In this document: positions 8,293 to 17,403 of the stretch, one piece after another
How the letters are laid out: the number at the start of each line of letters is the position of its first letter
Position numbering within the stretch: position 1 is the first letter of the stretch
DNA from: a virus
Direction: 5' to 3' (one strand)
Virus record (IMG/VR): IMGVR_UViG_3300037141_000177
Span: 1-64,000 of that record
DNA length: 64,000 nucleotides
Notes under the pieces: generated by a model
The model's input: the letters and a program-made list of their open reading frames with translations, nothing else
What the model was told of the DNA's origin: nothing
The model's database searches: none
Made by a program: the position numbers and the translations under genes

Positions 8293-9492
8293 ATGAGCTT
8301 GCTACCGTCTTTCTCCCTGCCGTCTATTGCGATCCCGACCGCGCTCCAGGTGCTCGGCGCTCCCGCGTCGCAGAAGGCCGGTGACCGTCCGATCAGCTTC
8401 TCGCTGGATGATTTGGCGACCGGAACGCTCAATACGATCGCGCTCAATATCCGGCCGGAAGAACTGACGCGCACCCAGGTATCCCGCTTGACCGTCCAGC
8501 AGACGCTGGGCGGTGCTTGGGCTGATGACTTCGGTGCTGGGCTGACGACGATCAATATCAGCGGCCACACGGGCTGGCGCGGCTCGTTCAGCGGTGGCGA
8601 TGGCATGGATCTCTTCGCGGCGTTGAGGGCTCAGGTATTCGATAACTGGCACATTCTGCGCAATCAGGCGCGAGCTAACGGGGTCGATCCGCGTTTCGTG
8701 CAGCTGGTATTCGCAGACGCGCTCGATTCGACGGTGGACGTGGTCGCGCCGATCAGCTTTACGTTGCGGCGGTCCAAGTCCCGCCCGCTGCTGATGCAAT
8801 ACCAGATATCAATGATCGCGTTGGGCGACATTCCGCCGCCCGCACCGCTTGGTTTCCTCGACTCGCTCATTCAGGCGCTCGGGCTCTCGTCTGTCATCGC
8901 CGCGATCAGTTCGATCGTCTCCACTATCAAGGCGGTCGTGGGCTTCGTGGAGTCGAACATCATCGGCCCGATCGTGGCGTTCATGGGCCTGGCGGTCAGT
9001 GTTTTCAACACGGCCGTCGCAATCATCGAAACGCCGGCCGCGCTCGTGAGTCTTGTGCTCGGCGTAGCCACTTCCGTGGCGCAGGTCGGTGTCAACATCT
9101 TCGGAACACTCGGTGCGGTGGTATCGAATTCGACGAATGTGACAGCGAACCTGATGGCTGTAACGGGTGCGTTTTCCGATATTTTTTGCGTGCTTAAAAA
9201 TTCGATCGCGCAAGCCAAGACGTACCCGATCTATACGGGGCTGTATGGCGCGTCGAACTGTTCCAGCACGGTTCCCGGCGCGAGTCCGGCGAGTCAATAC
9301 ACGCTTAGTGGCGTGAACCCCTTCTATGACGTGGTCGGGACGGCCACAACGCCGCCGGTCTCGGTGAGCGTGGCCGCACAGGTCGCCATCGACACGATTA
9401 TCTACACCGATCCGGTGCTGAGTCCGCTCACGCCGGCGCAACTAGCGGCGCTCATCACGACGATCACCAACGGGATCTCGATCACCGCATGA
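8293..9492 (+). CDS. Baseplate/tail structural protein
   Basis: A 399-residue virion protein. The N-terminal 170 residues (RPISFSLDDLATGTL, then RPEELTRTQVSRLTVQQ) resemble tail or baseplate proteins found beside LysM and gp25-like genes. Residues about 170-300 are a long Ala/Val/Ile-rich stretch that could be a hydrophobic helix bundle. It is the first gene of the second tail operon, directly behind the late motif, and its stop overlaps the next start (ATGA). No ribosome site is seen before the ATG. The exact baseplate role is not known to me. Confidence 0.6.
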   Translation: MSLLPSFSLPSIAIPTALQVLGAPASQKAGDRPISFSLDDLATGTLNTIALNIRPEELTRTQVSRLTVQQTLGGAWADDFGAGLTTINISGHTGWRGSFSGGDGMDLFAALRAQVFDNWHILRNQARANGVDPRFVQLVFADALDSTVDVVAPISFTLRRSKSRPLLMQYQISMIALGDIPPPAPLGFLDSLIQALGLSSVIAAISSIVSTIKAVVGFVESNIIGPIVAFMGLAVSVFNTAVAIIETPAALVSLVLGVATSVAQVGVNIFGTLGAVVSNSTNVTANLMAVTGAFSDIFCVLKNSIAQAKTYPIYTGLYGASNCSSTVPGASPASQYTLSGVNPFYDVVGTATTPPVSVSVAAQVAIDTIIYTDPVLSPLTPAQLAALITTITNGISITA

Positions 9493-10100
9493 CGACAATC
9501 TTCGACACGCCACTGGCTGGTTACCGGTTCGTCCAGACGCAATACGGAGACACGCTTCAGGCGTTCGCTGCGCGCGTGCTCGGCGATGCCACAAATTGGG
9601 CTCAGCTTGTTGCTCTGAACGGTTTGCTTCCGCCGTACCTGACCGACGATGCCGACCTCGTATCTGCGACGGTCGTTCTCAACGGCTCTTTCATCATGGT
9701 CCCGGCCTCGTCGCCCAGCTCGGCATCGACTGATCCGGACTCGGTGTTTAAGACGGATCTTCTGCTCACGCCTGACGGTTTCCTCGCGGTAGCGAATGGC
9801 GATTTCGCACTTGTATCCGGCGTGGCGAATCTCACGCAGGCGCTTGAGAACGCGCTCAACACCGACCAAGGCGAGCTGCTTTTTCATGACTCATACGGCA
9901 CGCTCATGCGCCGCCTCATCGGGACCGGTAACGGACCGACCGCCGGTCTGTTGGCTGCTCGATACGCGAAGCAGACCGTATCGGCCGATTCCCGCATCAG
10001 CAGTGTCACCAGCTCAGTGGCCACGGTGCTTGGCGTAGTGATCTCGACGGACGTGCAAGCACAGACGATCGCCGGAACAACTATTCCGATCACCACTTAA
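9489..10100 (+). CDS. Baseplate wedge protein: LysM plus gp25-like
   Basis: A 203-residue protein with two parts. Residues 10-75 (YRFVQTQYGDTLQAFAARVL and WAQLVALNGL) look like a LysM-type domain. Residues 95-200 match the gpW/gp25 baseplate wedge family: ALENALNTDQGELLFHDSYG, then RRLIG, RY and V..D.RI. gp25 is a core wedge component of contractile tails, and the LysM part may hold it in the baseplate or touch peptidoglycan. It overlaps the previous gene by 4 bases and lies before a baseplate J gene, the usual order. Confidence 0.75.
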   Translation: MTTIFDTPLAGYRFVQTQYGDTLQAFAARVLGDATNWAQLVALNGLLPPYLTDDADLVSATVVLNGSFIMVPASSPSSASTDPDSVFKTDLLLTPDGFLAVANGDFALVSGVANLTQALENALNTDQGELLFHDSYGTLMRRLIGTGNGPTAGLLAARYAKQTVSADSRISSVTSSVATVLGVVISTDVQAQTIAGTTIPITT

Positions 10101-10116
10101 CGGATAAGGAAACGAC

Positions 10117-11238
10117 GTGGCCTTTCAGATCAAGAATTTTGTCTCGATCGTCGCTTCGATGGTGAATCGTATAAAGGCGACGCAGACGCAGGTCGACGAT
10201 TTCAACGATGGAGCAATTGGACGTACGCTGGTCGAAGCACCGGCAATTGAAATTGATCAGCTGTACCAGCAGGCGTTCAACCTCGTGAGCGCTGCGATCC
10301 CGGTGTCGGTCTACACGTCGTTCAGTTTTGCTGCACTCCCGTCGCTCACGGCGACCGGCCTGGTGCTGGTGAGCATCGCGGCGCAGCCCATCGTGACGCT
10401 CGTCTCGGCGGGTTCGCAGTTTACGTCCAGCGGGACGCAAAACGTCTATGCCTCGACCGCGGACGTCTTGATACCGGCTGGGAGCACCAGCGCCGAAGTG
10501 CCGGTTTCGGCCACCTCGAGTGGGGCGGCATCAAACCTCGCGAGTGGCAATGTTTTCACGATGACGCCGGCGGCGACTGGACTCGTCGGTGCGACGAACC
10601 TGTCTGCTTTCGTGAGTGGGCGCGATGTCGAAACCGGCCCCCAGCAGTTCATTCGTTTCAACAACTTTATCTCGACACTGCCGCGGGGCACGGTGCCTTC
10701 GCTCTACTATGGCCTGTCGCTCACGTTTATCTCGGACGCCTTCGGGAACCTCATCGAGCGCGTGGTGTTCTCGAGTGTGGTTGAGCCATACGTGCTCGAT
10801 GATACGCAGCCGATCGCTTTGGTTAATGCCTTCATCCACAACGGGGTAGGGAGCACATCAAGTGCGCTCGTCGCTCAGGCTAACAAGATCATTTACGGGT
10901 ACTACCTGGCGAACGGTACCGCTGTCCCGGGCTGGAAGGCAGCAGGCATTCCAGTGATCATCGCGGCTGCGACCGAGGTGCCCCTCGCTGTCACCGGGCG
11001 GCTCACGGCGCTGGCTGGGTACGACCAGCCGACACTCTGCGGCCTGGCAGTGACGGCAATCTTCACGTACCTCCAAAACCTGAACATCGGCGCGACCGCA
11101 TTGTTCGCGGAGATCAGTGCGTTGGTGATGGCTATCCCGGGCGTGTCGAACTTCGTGTTATCGGCACCGGCGCCCGGAGTTGACACTCCGTCGACGCCGA
11201 GCACGAAAATCATGCCTGGCGTGATCGGAGTGACCTGA
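10117..11238 (+). CDS. Baseplate J-like protein
   Basis: A 373-residue wedge protein of the gpJ family (gp6 of T4). The N-terminus (IGRTLVEAPAIEIDQLYQQ) and the central Val/Ser/Thr-rich beta region (GTQNVYASTADVLIPAGS, VETGPQQFIRFNNF) are typical of J-like proteins. The start is GTG with AAGGAAA upstream. It follows the gp25-like gene and precedes the tail protein at 11241, matching the W-J-I order of P2-like baseplates. Confidence 0.75.
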   Translation: MAFQIKNFVSIVASMVNRIKATQTQVDDFNDGAIGRTLVEAPAIEIDQLYQQAFNLVSAAIPVSVYTSFSFAALPSLTATGLVLVSIAAQPIVTLVSAGSQFTSSGTQNVYASTADVLIPAGSTSAEVPVSATSSGAASNLASGNVFTMTPAATGLVGATNLSAFVSGRDVETGPQQFIRFNNFISTLPRGTVPSLYYGLSLTFISDAFGNLIERVVFSSVVEPYVLDDTQPIALVNAFIHNGVGSTSSALVAQANKIIYGYYLANGTAVPGWKAAGIPVIIAAATEVPLAVTGRLTALAGYDQPTLCGLAVTAIFTYLQNLNIGATALFAEISALVMAIPGVSNFVLSAPAPGVDTPSTPSTKIMPGVIGVT

Positions 11239-11240
11239 CC

Positions 11241-12344
11241 ATGCGGCTCACGAAAACGCTCCTCGGCTACCTGAATCGGGTTTTCAACAAAGACCCGCTT
11301 GCGTACCTCGCTATCCAGCTTGACTACATGGGCGGCATGACATGGGAGGTCGCCGACGGGATATTCACGACCGTCGTTGTCGGTGGCCCCGGCCAGAACC
11401 TCACGGTCGACTTGTCGACATACACCATCGGCGGGCTCGTCGATTATCTTGCCGCGCAGGCTGGTTATTCAACGCCTTACTCGGATCACACCGCCGGCTC
11501 GAACCTGTCCGCGCTGATCCTGCTCGACGGTACCGGCGACATTTCGCTATCGAACGGCGACCACCTGAACGCGTATTCGAACGTGCTGTGGGCGTACATG
11601 GAGGCGAACGCGGCAGAGCTGCAGCTTGCGGAAACGCAGATTCAGAACCTTGCGCTCGAGATGGCGACCACGACCGCAGACTCGGTCTGGCTTGACACGC
11701 TGGGCGGTTACTACAAGGTGCCGCGCCTGGTGAATGAGCTCGACGGCACGTATGGTCCGCGCATCATTGCGCAGGTGCTGCGGCCGGCCAACAACAACGT
11801 GGCCCTCGAGGCCGCGATACAGGTCTACACGGGGCAGTCCGCACTGGTGACCGATGTGGTGCTGCCTGGTGTTACCGGGAATGTCTACAACGGTGCCCAT
11901 GTACACGACGGGTCAATCTTTTACAACGCAGTGTCGACGCCCATCTACGGGCTGTTCGATGTCGCCTATTCCTACGATCTGATCAATGGTGGCGATCTGT
12001 CCACGTTTCAGGCGACCGTGGTCGGTCTGATCAACACCTTGCGTGCGGCCGGCACGCATATGCGCTCGATCTCGCTTCAAGGGTCGGTGCTCGCCGATAC
12101 GCTCACGCCACCGACCGATTCCTTCGGGAACATGAGTGTCGTGCTCGCGCCGGCCGACACGCTCACGCCACCGACCGATTCAGTGTTGGCAGGCGCTGCG
12201 CTCGCGCCTTTTGCGGACACGCTGGTGCAGCCTTCAGATTCCGACACGCTGACGATCAATTACAACTACACGTACAACGGCGTTCGCACATACAACGGGG
12301 CCATCAACCATCAAGGCGGGACGGTTGGCACTGAGCATCTATAG
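11241..12344 (+). CDS. Baseplate-associated tail protein (gpI position)
   Basis: A 367-residue protein in the position of P2 gpI, which links the baseplate to tail fibres. The N-terminal 280 residues look globular. The C-terminus has a repeated Pro/Thr segment, ADTLTPPTDS, twice plus a weaker ADTLVQPSDS, encoded by near-identical DNA at about 12096-12120 and 12156-12180. It ends in NYNYTYNGVRTYNGAIN. Repeats of this sort are often spacers or attachment arms. The family was not recognised precisely. Confidence 0.55.
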   Translation: MRLTKTLLGYLNRVFNKDPLAYLAIQLDYMGGMTWEVADGIFTTVVVGGPGQNLTVDLSTYTIGGLVDYLAAQAGYSTPYSDHTAGSNLSALILLDGTGDISLSNGDHLNAYSNVLWAYMEANAAELQLAETQIQNLALEMATTTADSVWLDTLGGYYKVPRLVNELDGTYGPRIIAQVLRPANNNVALEAAIQVYTGQSALVTDVVLPGVTGNVYNGAHVHDGSIFYNAVSTPIYGLFDVAYSYDLINGGDLSTFQATVVGLINTLRAAGTHMRSISLQGSVLADTLTPPTDSFGNMSVVLAPADTLTPPTDSVLAGAALAPFADTLVQPSDSDTLTINYNYTYNGVRTYNGAINHQGGTVGTEHL

Positions 12345-12348
12345 CGGG

Positions 12349-12364
12349 GTCGTGACGCCAGACT
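12349..12364 (+). promoter_or_regulatory. Late motif, copy 2
   Basis: A perfect copy of GTCGTGACGCCAGACT, starting 5 bases after the stop of the preceding gene and 28 bases before the ATG at 12377. Confidence 0.6.
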
Positions 12365-12376
12365 GAACCTCACAAT

Positions 12377-12841
12377 ATGGAGGTTCGCGTGAAGATTCGC
12401 TTTAGGGACAAACTTAAGAAAGGACCGACGGGCGTGCTGTCCTACAGCGTGTTCCGCAATGGCGTACTGATCGAGGAAGTGGAAGATCACAACCTGATCG
12501 TCGTCGGTTCGCAAGCCACGCACGCGAACCTGCTCGGTGGCAACGTGGCAAACAGAAGCCTCACGCAGATCGGGTTCGGTACGAATGCCGCAGCGGTGGC
12601 GTTTGCCAACACGGCGCTCACCGGAGCGTACGTCAATAACCTCGCTGCGCCGCTCTATCCAGCGTCCAATCAGGTGAGTTTCGGGTTCGCGCTTGGCACC
12701 GCAGAAGCGAATGGGATCGCCATTTCGGAGTTCGGAATGTTGACCGCCGGAGGCGTGCTGTATTCGCGTCTGGTTAGGGCGCTCCCCCTTAACAAGGGGC
12801 CGGACTTGAGTATGTCCGGATCGTGGACAATCTCTTTCTAA
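12377..12841 (+). CDS. Tail-fibre-associated virion protein
   Basis: A 154-residue protein opened by a late motif, between the baseplate and fibre genes. The sequence has a basic N-terminus (MEVRVKIRFRDKLKKG) followed by a beta-rich body resembling small proteins encoded just before tail fibres in myoviruses. A receptor-tip or fibre-adapter role is plausible from position only. It ends 19 bases before the HNH gene, and the fibre gene resumes after that insertion. Confidence 0.5.
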   Translation: MEVRVKIRFRDKLKKGPTGVLSYSVFRNGVLIEEVEDHNLIVVGSQATHANLLGGNVANRSLTQIGFGTNAAAVAFANTALTGAYVNNLAAPLYPASNQVSFGFALGTAEANGIAISEFGMLTAGGVLYSRLVRALPLNKGPDLSMSGSWTISF

Positions 12842-12860
12842 ACGTTGAGATGAACGGGGT

Positions 12861-13679
12861 ATGAAAAGGTGTTGTGACTGCAATTTAGACTTGCCACGCG
12901 AAAACTTTTCAAAGCGATCTGTCGCGAAGGATGGCCTGAAGCCGTGCTGTAAGTCTTGCGACAGCGCTTATATGCGCGCGCGGCGGATCGCTGATCCCGA
13001 AGGAGAGCGCCTTCGAGTTAACACCTATCGGTTAGCCAATGACGCGAAGGTAAAAGCGCGGAAAAAGGTGAGCTACGATCTTGCAGACCCAATTGTCCGT
13101 AAGGAAAAGGGCCGCGCATATTACGAGGCTAACAAAGAGGCGCTGGCCGTGCGACAGCGCGCCTACGCCGTAAAAAACGCAGTGACCGTCGCAGCGGGCC
13201 ATGCCGCCTACTACCGGCAAAACAAGGCTCGCCTCATCGCGCATGGCGCCGCCTATAACAAAACAAACCCTGACGTCCGCAAGCGCGCGCAATCAAACTA
13301 TTCTGAAAAGAATCGTGTTTCTATAAGTGCGAAAGGTGCCGCCTACAGGCGCGCCAATCCGGAGAAGAATTTCGAACGCGGACGAAAGTGGCGGCTCGCA
13401 AACAACGCGCTGGTTAATTCCTACGGGATTCAGAGGCGTGGAATGCGGCTGAAGCGGACTTTGCTTCACGATGCTGAGTTACTTGGTCTGGTCGTGCGCG
13501 AAGGCTATGACGTAGCCCTTCTCCGCGAGGCAGCGACTGGCATCAAATGGGAGCTTGATCATACCGTCCCGCTTCAAAGCAAGCTCGTATCGGGGCTTCA
13601 CAACGAGCACAACCTGCAGGTCATTACCCGTTTCGAGAACCGCAGCAAATCAAACCGTCATTGGCCTGATATGCCATAA
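12861..13679 (+). CDS. HNH endonuclease (free-standing homing type)
   Basis: A 272-residue predicted nuclease. The N-terminus has paired Cys motifs (KRCCDCNLDLP and KPCCKSC) that form a zinc ribbon. Residues 40-180 contain repeated Arg/Ala/Tyr/Asn units that probably lie along DNA. The C-terminus (WELDHTVPLQSKL, then HNEHNLQVITRFENRSKSNR) holds the HNH catalytic core. The gene is less GC-rich than its neighbours and sits between two late-motif-bearing transcription units, typical of a selfish homing gene. Cutting a neighbouring allele of a rival phage is the expected role, inferred. Confidence 0.8.
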   Translation: MKRCCDCNLDLPRENFSKRSVAKDGLKPCCKSCDSAYMRARRIADPEGERLRVNTYRLANDAKVKARKKVSYDLADPIVRKEKGRAYYEANKEALAVRQRAYAVKNAVTVAAGHAAYYRQNKARLIAHGAAYNKTNPDVRKRAQSNYSEKNRVSISAKGAAYRRANPEKNFERGRKWRLANNALVNSYGIQRRGMRLKRTLLHDAELLGLVVREGYDVALLREAATGIKWELDHTVPLQSKLVSGLHNEHNLQVITRFENRSKSNRHWPDMP

Positions 13680-13695
13680 GTCGTGACGCCATGCT
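13680..13695 (+). promoter_or_regulatory. Late motif, copy 3
   Basis: GTCGTGACGCC is exact and followed by ATGCTG instead of AGACT. It abuts the stop codon of the HNH gene and lies 39 bases before the fibre start. Confidence 0.55.
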
Positions 13696-13718
13696 GTCCT
13701 GAACGCTAAGGGACAGAC

Positions 13719-15632
13719 ATGGCAAGCCAACCAGAAGTCAGCAACTACGACGTAGGCGTTTATCAGCTTCAAACTTCTGACGGGGTTCAGGGTGGCCTCG
13801 GCGGTGCCAGCAACACGCCGCTGTTGAACCTTGCGAACCGCACGAACTGGCTTTACACCCAGCTCAATCTCGTCATATCGGGTGCCACGATCCCGCCGAC
13901 AGTAGCGGCGTTGCTCAGTCCGATCTTCAGCGGCTCGCCGACTTCGCCGACCCCGGCACTTGGTGACAACTCGCTCAAGCTGGCCACCACGGCGTTCGTG
14001 CAGGGCACGGTGAATGGGGCCTTGTCGCTGAGTGTCGCCGGCGGGGTGAACGTCAGCCTCAGTGCGGTTCAAGCGGGTAACGGGATACTGATCCTATCGG
14101 GCGCGTTGACGGCCAATATCGCCGTGATTGTGCCGTCCGCATCGCGTAAATGGATTGTCCAGAACCTGACAACCGGTGCCTTCACGCTCACGGTTAAAAC
14201 GGCGTGTGGCGGTGGGATCGCGATCACTCAGGGCAATACGCAGACGGTCTGGTGCGATGGCATCAGTGTCTTTCTCGCGTCGAACGACTTCCCGAGCGTT
14301 GCACTGCTCGGCACGCCTACATCGCCCACTCCACCGGTCGGCGACCAGTCGACGCGTATTGCCACGACCGGCTTCGCCTACACGCTGAAGAACGGCGTCG
14401 TGTCCGTGCCGGTTGGTGGCAACGTCGACGTGACGCTCACGCCTGCTCAGTACGGCGTGGGCATCCTGTTGCTGACTGGCGTGCTCACCGGGCCGATTAA
14501 CCTGATCGTGCCTGCGCAGGGCGGCACCTACGTCGTTGCCAACAATACGACCGGCGCGTTCGCACTCAACGTGGGGGCGGGTGGGGCAGGGACTAAGGCG
14601 CTCGTGCCACAGGGTTCCTCTGTCGTCGCCTACTGCGATGCGACGAACGTCGTGCTCGCGGGTGCCGCGGCGACGAGTTCGTTCTCGCTCTACACGTTCA
14701 CGGCGACCGCCGGGCAGACCGCATTCAACGCACCGTACACGCCTGGAAACATCGTTTTCATGCAAAACGGCGCCGTGCTGTCGCCGCTAAATTACACAGC
14801 GATCAACGGTGCAAACGTCACGCTTAATGTCGGGGCGACGCTCAACGACGACGTGTCGATCATCGCCTTTGCATCGTTCACCGTAGCAAACGCGCTGCTG
14901 CTCGCCGGCGGCACGATGGCGGGGCCGATCATTCATGCGGGGGGCGACACGGGTGTGACGCCCGCGCAGTTCAATAACTCGACGTTGCTTGCGACGACGG
15001 CATGGGTGACACAGTTAGGGAATATTGCGAGCGGCGTCTATCCGTACAACGCGAATACCGGAATCCCCGGGTCGGCGATTGGCGGCTTGGTTTATGCGTA
15101 CGGCAGCGCCGCGCTGGCTTTCAACCTCCCAGGCTCCGCTGCCTTTGGAATCCCGGTTGGTGCGCAGATAACAGTCCTCAACGCAGCTTCGCTGGCGATG
15201 ACCTTGTCCTCTGTGGGCACGGACAAAATCAACATTGGGTCCGTTCAGACTGCGGCCATCATCATTCAGCCTAACGACACCATTACCCTGACCTGGAATG
15301 CAACGTCATGGTTCGCCTCTGGCGGCGCCACGATGTTGACGAAATCAGGGTTGTTCGCCTCGTCCATAGCTGCACCTGGATGGCAGAAGCTTCCGAGCGG
15401 TCTGATTATTCAGTGGGGGAGTTACACCACGTCTTCTCAGAGCATCGGCGTGACGTTTCCGCTGGCGTTCCCGTCCGCCTGCCTCTCGCTGGCGATGAGC
15501 GGGAATACTTTGACTTCCGCCGCAATGGTCGGGACTACCTCAATCTCCAGGACGGGATTTACCGCCGTTAGTTATGCGTCGGGCGGCACTTATGTGGCGG
15601 TGACTTCTAGCTACATTGCTATCGGATTTTAA
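13719..15632 (+). CDS. Tail fibre protein 1
   Basis: A 637-residue receptor-binding fibre. The N-terminus (residues 1-50) is the conserved baseplate-attachment part. Two beta-rich modules of about 100 residues repeat in the middle (SPTSPTPALGDNSLKLATTAF and PTSPTPPVGDQSTRIATTGF mark their starts). From about residue 435 on, the sequence is shared with fibre 2, up to the PSGLIIQWG motif of gp53-like fibre tips; beyond it the last 70 residues differ. Ribosome site AAGGGACAG. The assembly protein gene follows after 2 bases. Confidence 0.85.
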   Translation: MASQPEVSNYDVGVYQLQTSDGVQGGLGGASNTPLLNLANRTNWLYTQLNLVISGATIPPTVAALLSPIFSGSPTSPTPALGDNSLKLATTAFVQGTVNGALSLSVAGGVNVSLSAVQAGNGILILSGALTANIAVIVPSASRKWIVQNLTTGAFTLTVKTACGGGIAITQGNTQTVWCDGISVFLASNDFPSVALLGTPTSPTPPVGDQSTRIATTGFAYTLKNGVVSVPVGGNVDVTLTPAQYGVGILLLTGVLTGPINLIVPAQGGTYVVANNTTGAFALNVGAGGAGTKALVPQGSSVVAYCDATNVVLAGAAATSSFSLYTFTATAGQTAFNAPYTPGNIVFMQNGAVLSPLNYTAINGANVTLNVGATLNDDVSIIAFASFTVANALLLAGGTMAGPIIHAGGDTGVTPAQFNNSTLLATTAWVTQLGNIASGVYPYNANTGIPGSAIGGLVYAYGSAALAFNLPGSAAFGIPVGAQITVLNAASLAMTLSSVGTDKINIGSVQTAAIIIQPNDTITLTWNATSWFASGGATMLTKSGLFASSIAAPGWQKLPSGLIIQWGSYTTSSQSIGVTFPLAFPSACLSLAMSGNTLTSAAMVGTTSISRTGFTAVSYASGGTYVAVTSSYIAIGF

Positions 15633-15634
15633 AC

Positions 15635-16075
15635 ATGAGCCAAAAATACGCACATCTTGACGTCGATCGCTTTGTCATTGGCTTCTATGCCGATGACTTT
15701 CATGAAGCGCATCAGATTCCCGCTGGCGCGGTCGAAATTGATGACGAGCACCACGTCGCGCTCCTCGAGGGGCAGTCGGTCGGTAAGCGCATGAAGCTCG
15801 ACGCGAAGGGTCAGGCGTTGCTTGTGGATCCGGCACCGCCGACGAGCGACGAGCTGGCTACCGCGTTGCGAGGGCGACGCGATGCCGCTCTCGCGGCCAC
15901 CGACTGGCTTGTCTCGCGCCATCAAGACGAGACGCTGTTCTCAGCCAAGACGACACTCACGAAAGCACAGGGAGACGCGCTCGGTGCGTACCGAAAGGCG
16001 TTGCGTGATCTGCCTGCGGTGAAAGCGTTCCCGTCCGTCGATCTTCCCGCTGCACCTGACTTCATCGGAGCCTAA
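15635..16075 (+). CDS. Tail fibre assembly protein 1
   Basis: A 146-residue fibre chaperone. The N-terminus (YAHLDVDRFVIGFYADDFH) is the variable fibre-matching part, and the C-terminal half contains the conserved block RRDAALAATDWLVSRHQDE followed by YRKALRDLP, typical of phage fibre assembly proteins. It directly follows fibre 1 and precedes fibre 2, so it probably folds fibre 1. Confidence 0.8.
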   Translation: MSQKYAHLDVDRFVIGFYADDFHEAHQIPAGAVEIDDEHHVALLEGQSVGKRMKLDAKGQALLVDPAPPTSDELATALRGRRDAALAATDWLVSRHQDETLFSAKTTLTKAQGDALGAYRKALRDLPAVKAFPSVDLPAAPDFIGA

Positions 16076-16078
16076 GCC

Positions 16079-16849
16079 ATGAGCCGTTCTGCAATCCTCG
16101 CGCAATTGGCATCCATGCTGCTTCCAGACGCGCTGGGGAACATCCTTCTGCCGCAGTCGCCGCCGCAGTTCGATAACTCGTTGAAGCTGGTAACCACGGC
16201 TGCGATGAAGGCTGCTGGCAATCAAGCATCCGGCGTGTACCCGTATAACGTCAATACCGGTATCCCTGCTTCGTGCATGGGCGGCCTTGTGTATGCGTAC
16301 GGATCTAGTTCTCTCTCCTTTAACCTTCCGGGCGCTGGGGCTGCTGGGTTCCCGATTGGCGCGGAAATTACGATCCTCAACGCCAGTTCGCAGCCGATGA
16401 CGTTGTCGGCCGTAGGAACAGACAAGATCAACTTCGGCGCTTCGCAAGTAGGGTCCGTCATCATTCCGGTGAACGACGTCCTTACGCTGGCCTGGAATGC
16501 GTCGTCTTGGTTCGCTTCTAGCGGCGGCGTAATGCTGCAGTATTCTGCATTGTTTGCGGCGAGCCTTGTTCAAGCCTCTGGCTATCAGAAACTTCCGAGT
16601 GGGCTGATTATCGAGTGGGGTATCAGTCAGGCCATTACCAATGGAGCGGGTCCGACTTCAGTTTTGTATCCACTCGCGTTTCCGCATGCTCCTCTGGTCG
16701 TTTTGGCGAACTATGGCAACTCATCGGGCGCAGCGGGCGGAAACGGGAACCCTTGTAACGCTTATCCGACCGCTTCGACTTCCGCTTTCGCCATCGTCAA
16801 TAGCGGTGCGGCGCTTGCTCAGTACAACTTCATCGCACTCGGGAGCTAG
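16079..16849 (+). CDS. Tail fibre tip 2 (paralogue of fibre 1 C-terminus)
   Basis: A 256-residue protein without the N-terminal attachment part of fibre 1. Residues about 46-190 closely copy the distal part of fibre 1 (ASGVYPYN, NTGIP, GGLVYAYGS, NLPG, VGTDKIN, QKLPSGLII), while the last 60 residues differ. It carries only a short proximal segment with one DNSLKLVTTAAMK module. It could be a second receptor-binding tip or a reservoir for recombination into fibre 1. Its own assembly protein follows. Confidence 0.75.
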   Translation: MSRSAILAQLASMLLPDALGNILLPQSPPQFDNSLKLVTTAAMKAAGNQASGVYPYNVNTGIPASCMGGLVYAYGSSSLSFNLPGAGAAGFPIGAEITILNASSQPMTLSAVGTDKINFGASQVGSVIIPVNDVLTLAWNASSWFASSGGVMLQYSALFAASLVQASGYQKLPSGLIIEWGISQAITNGAGPTSVLYPLAFPHAPLVVLANYGNSSGAAGGNGNPCNAYPTASTSAFAIVNSGAALAQYNFIALGS

Positions 16850-16851
16850 GC

Positions 16852-17403
16852 ATGGGTCAAAAATATGCGGCGTACGATTCAACTGGCGCAATCGTCGGGT
16901 TCTACGACTCGATAGACAGCCCTGTCCCGGACGGCGTCAGCGCGATCAAAATCACCGATGCGCAGTGGCAGGCGTGCTTTAACAATCAGGGCGCATTCGT
17001 CGTTGTGAATAATGCGATCGCCGCGGCTCCGCCTCCCGATCCTACGATTCTCCTGGTTGCCACCCAAGCGATTGTTAAACAGGCGGTGCGCGACTGGCGT
17101 GATGCATTGTTGTTGCTGACGCCGTTTAGCGGCAAGTTCGTCCAGTCGGACCTCACTTCGAAAATCCAGATCATGAACATCGTGAATTTGGGTTCGTTGC
17201 CGCCTTACGCAACCTATTGGCGCACTAATGACAATTCGTACATGGTGATGACATTCGAGATTTTTGTTTCGCTGATGGCAACGATTATGAACCGCGAGGG
17301 TGCGGCCTACGGAGTGTCCGCGCTGATGCAGGACGCAATCGATAAGTTGACCACGACTGATGCGGTCAACGCCTTCGATATTAATGTGGGGTGGCCGCTG
17401 TGA
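16852..17403 (+). CDS. Tail fibre assembly protein 2
   Basis: A 183-residue protein with an N-terminal fibre-matching domain (KYAAYDSTGAIVGFYDSI, ITDAQWQACFNNQG) and a C-terminal half different from that of assembly protein 1 (WRTNDNSYMVMTFEIFVSL, MNREGAAYGVSALMQDAID). The latter resembles the DUF4376-type partners seen in fibre proteins. It follows fibre 2 by 2 bases and its stop overlaps the next start as GTGA. Confidence 0.7.
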   Translation: MGQKYAAYDSTGAIVGFYDSIDSPVPDGVSAIKITDAQWQACFNNQGAFVVVNNAIAAAPPPDPTILLVATQAIVKQAVRDWRDALLLLTPFSGKFVQSDLTSKIQIMNIVNLGSLPPYATYWRTNDNSYMVMTFEIFVSLMATIMNREGAAYGVSALMQDAIDKLTTTDAVNAFDINVGWPL

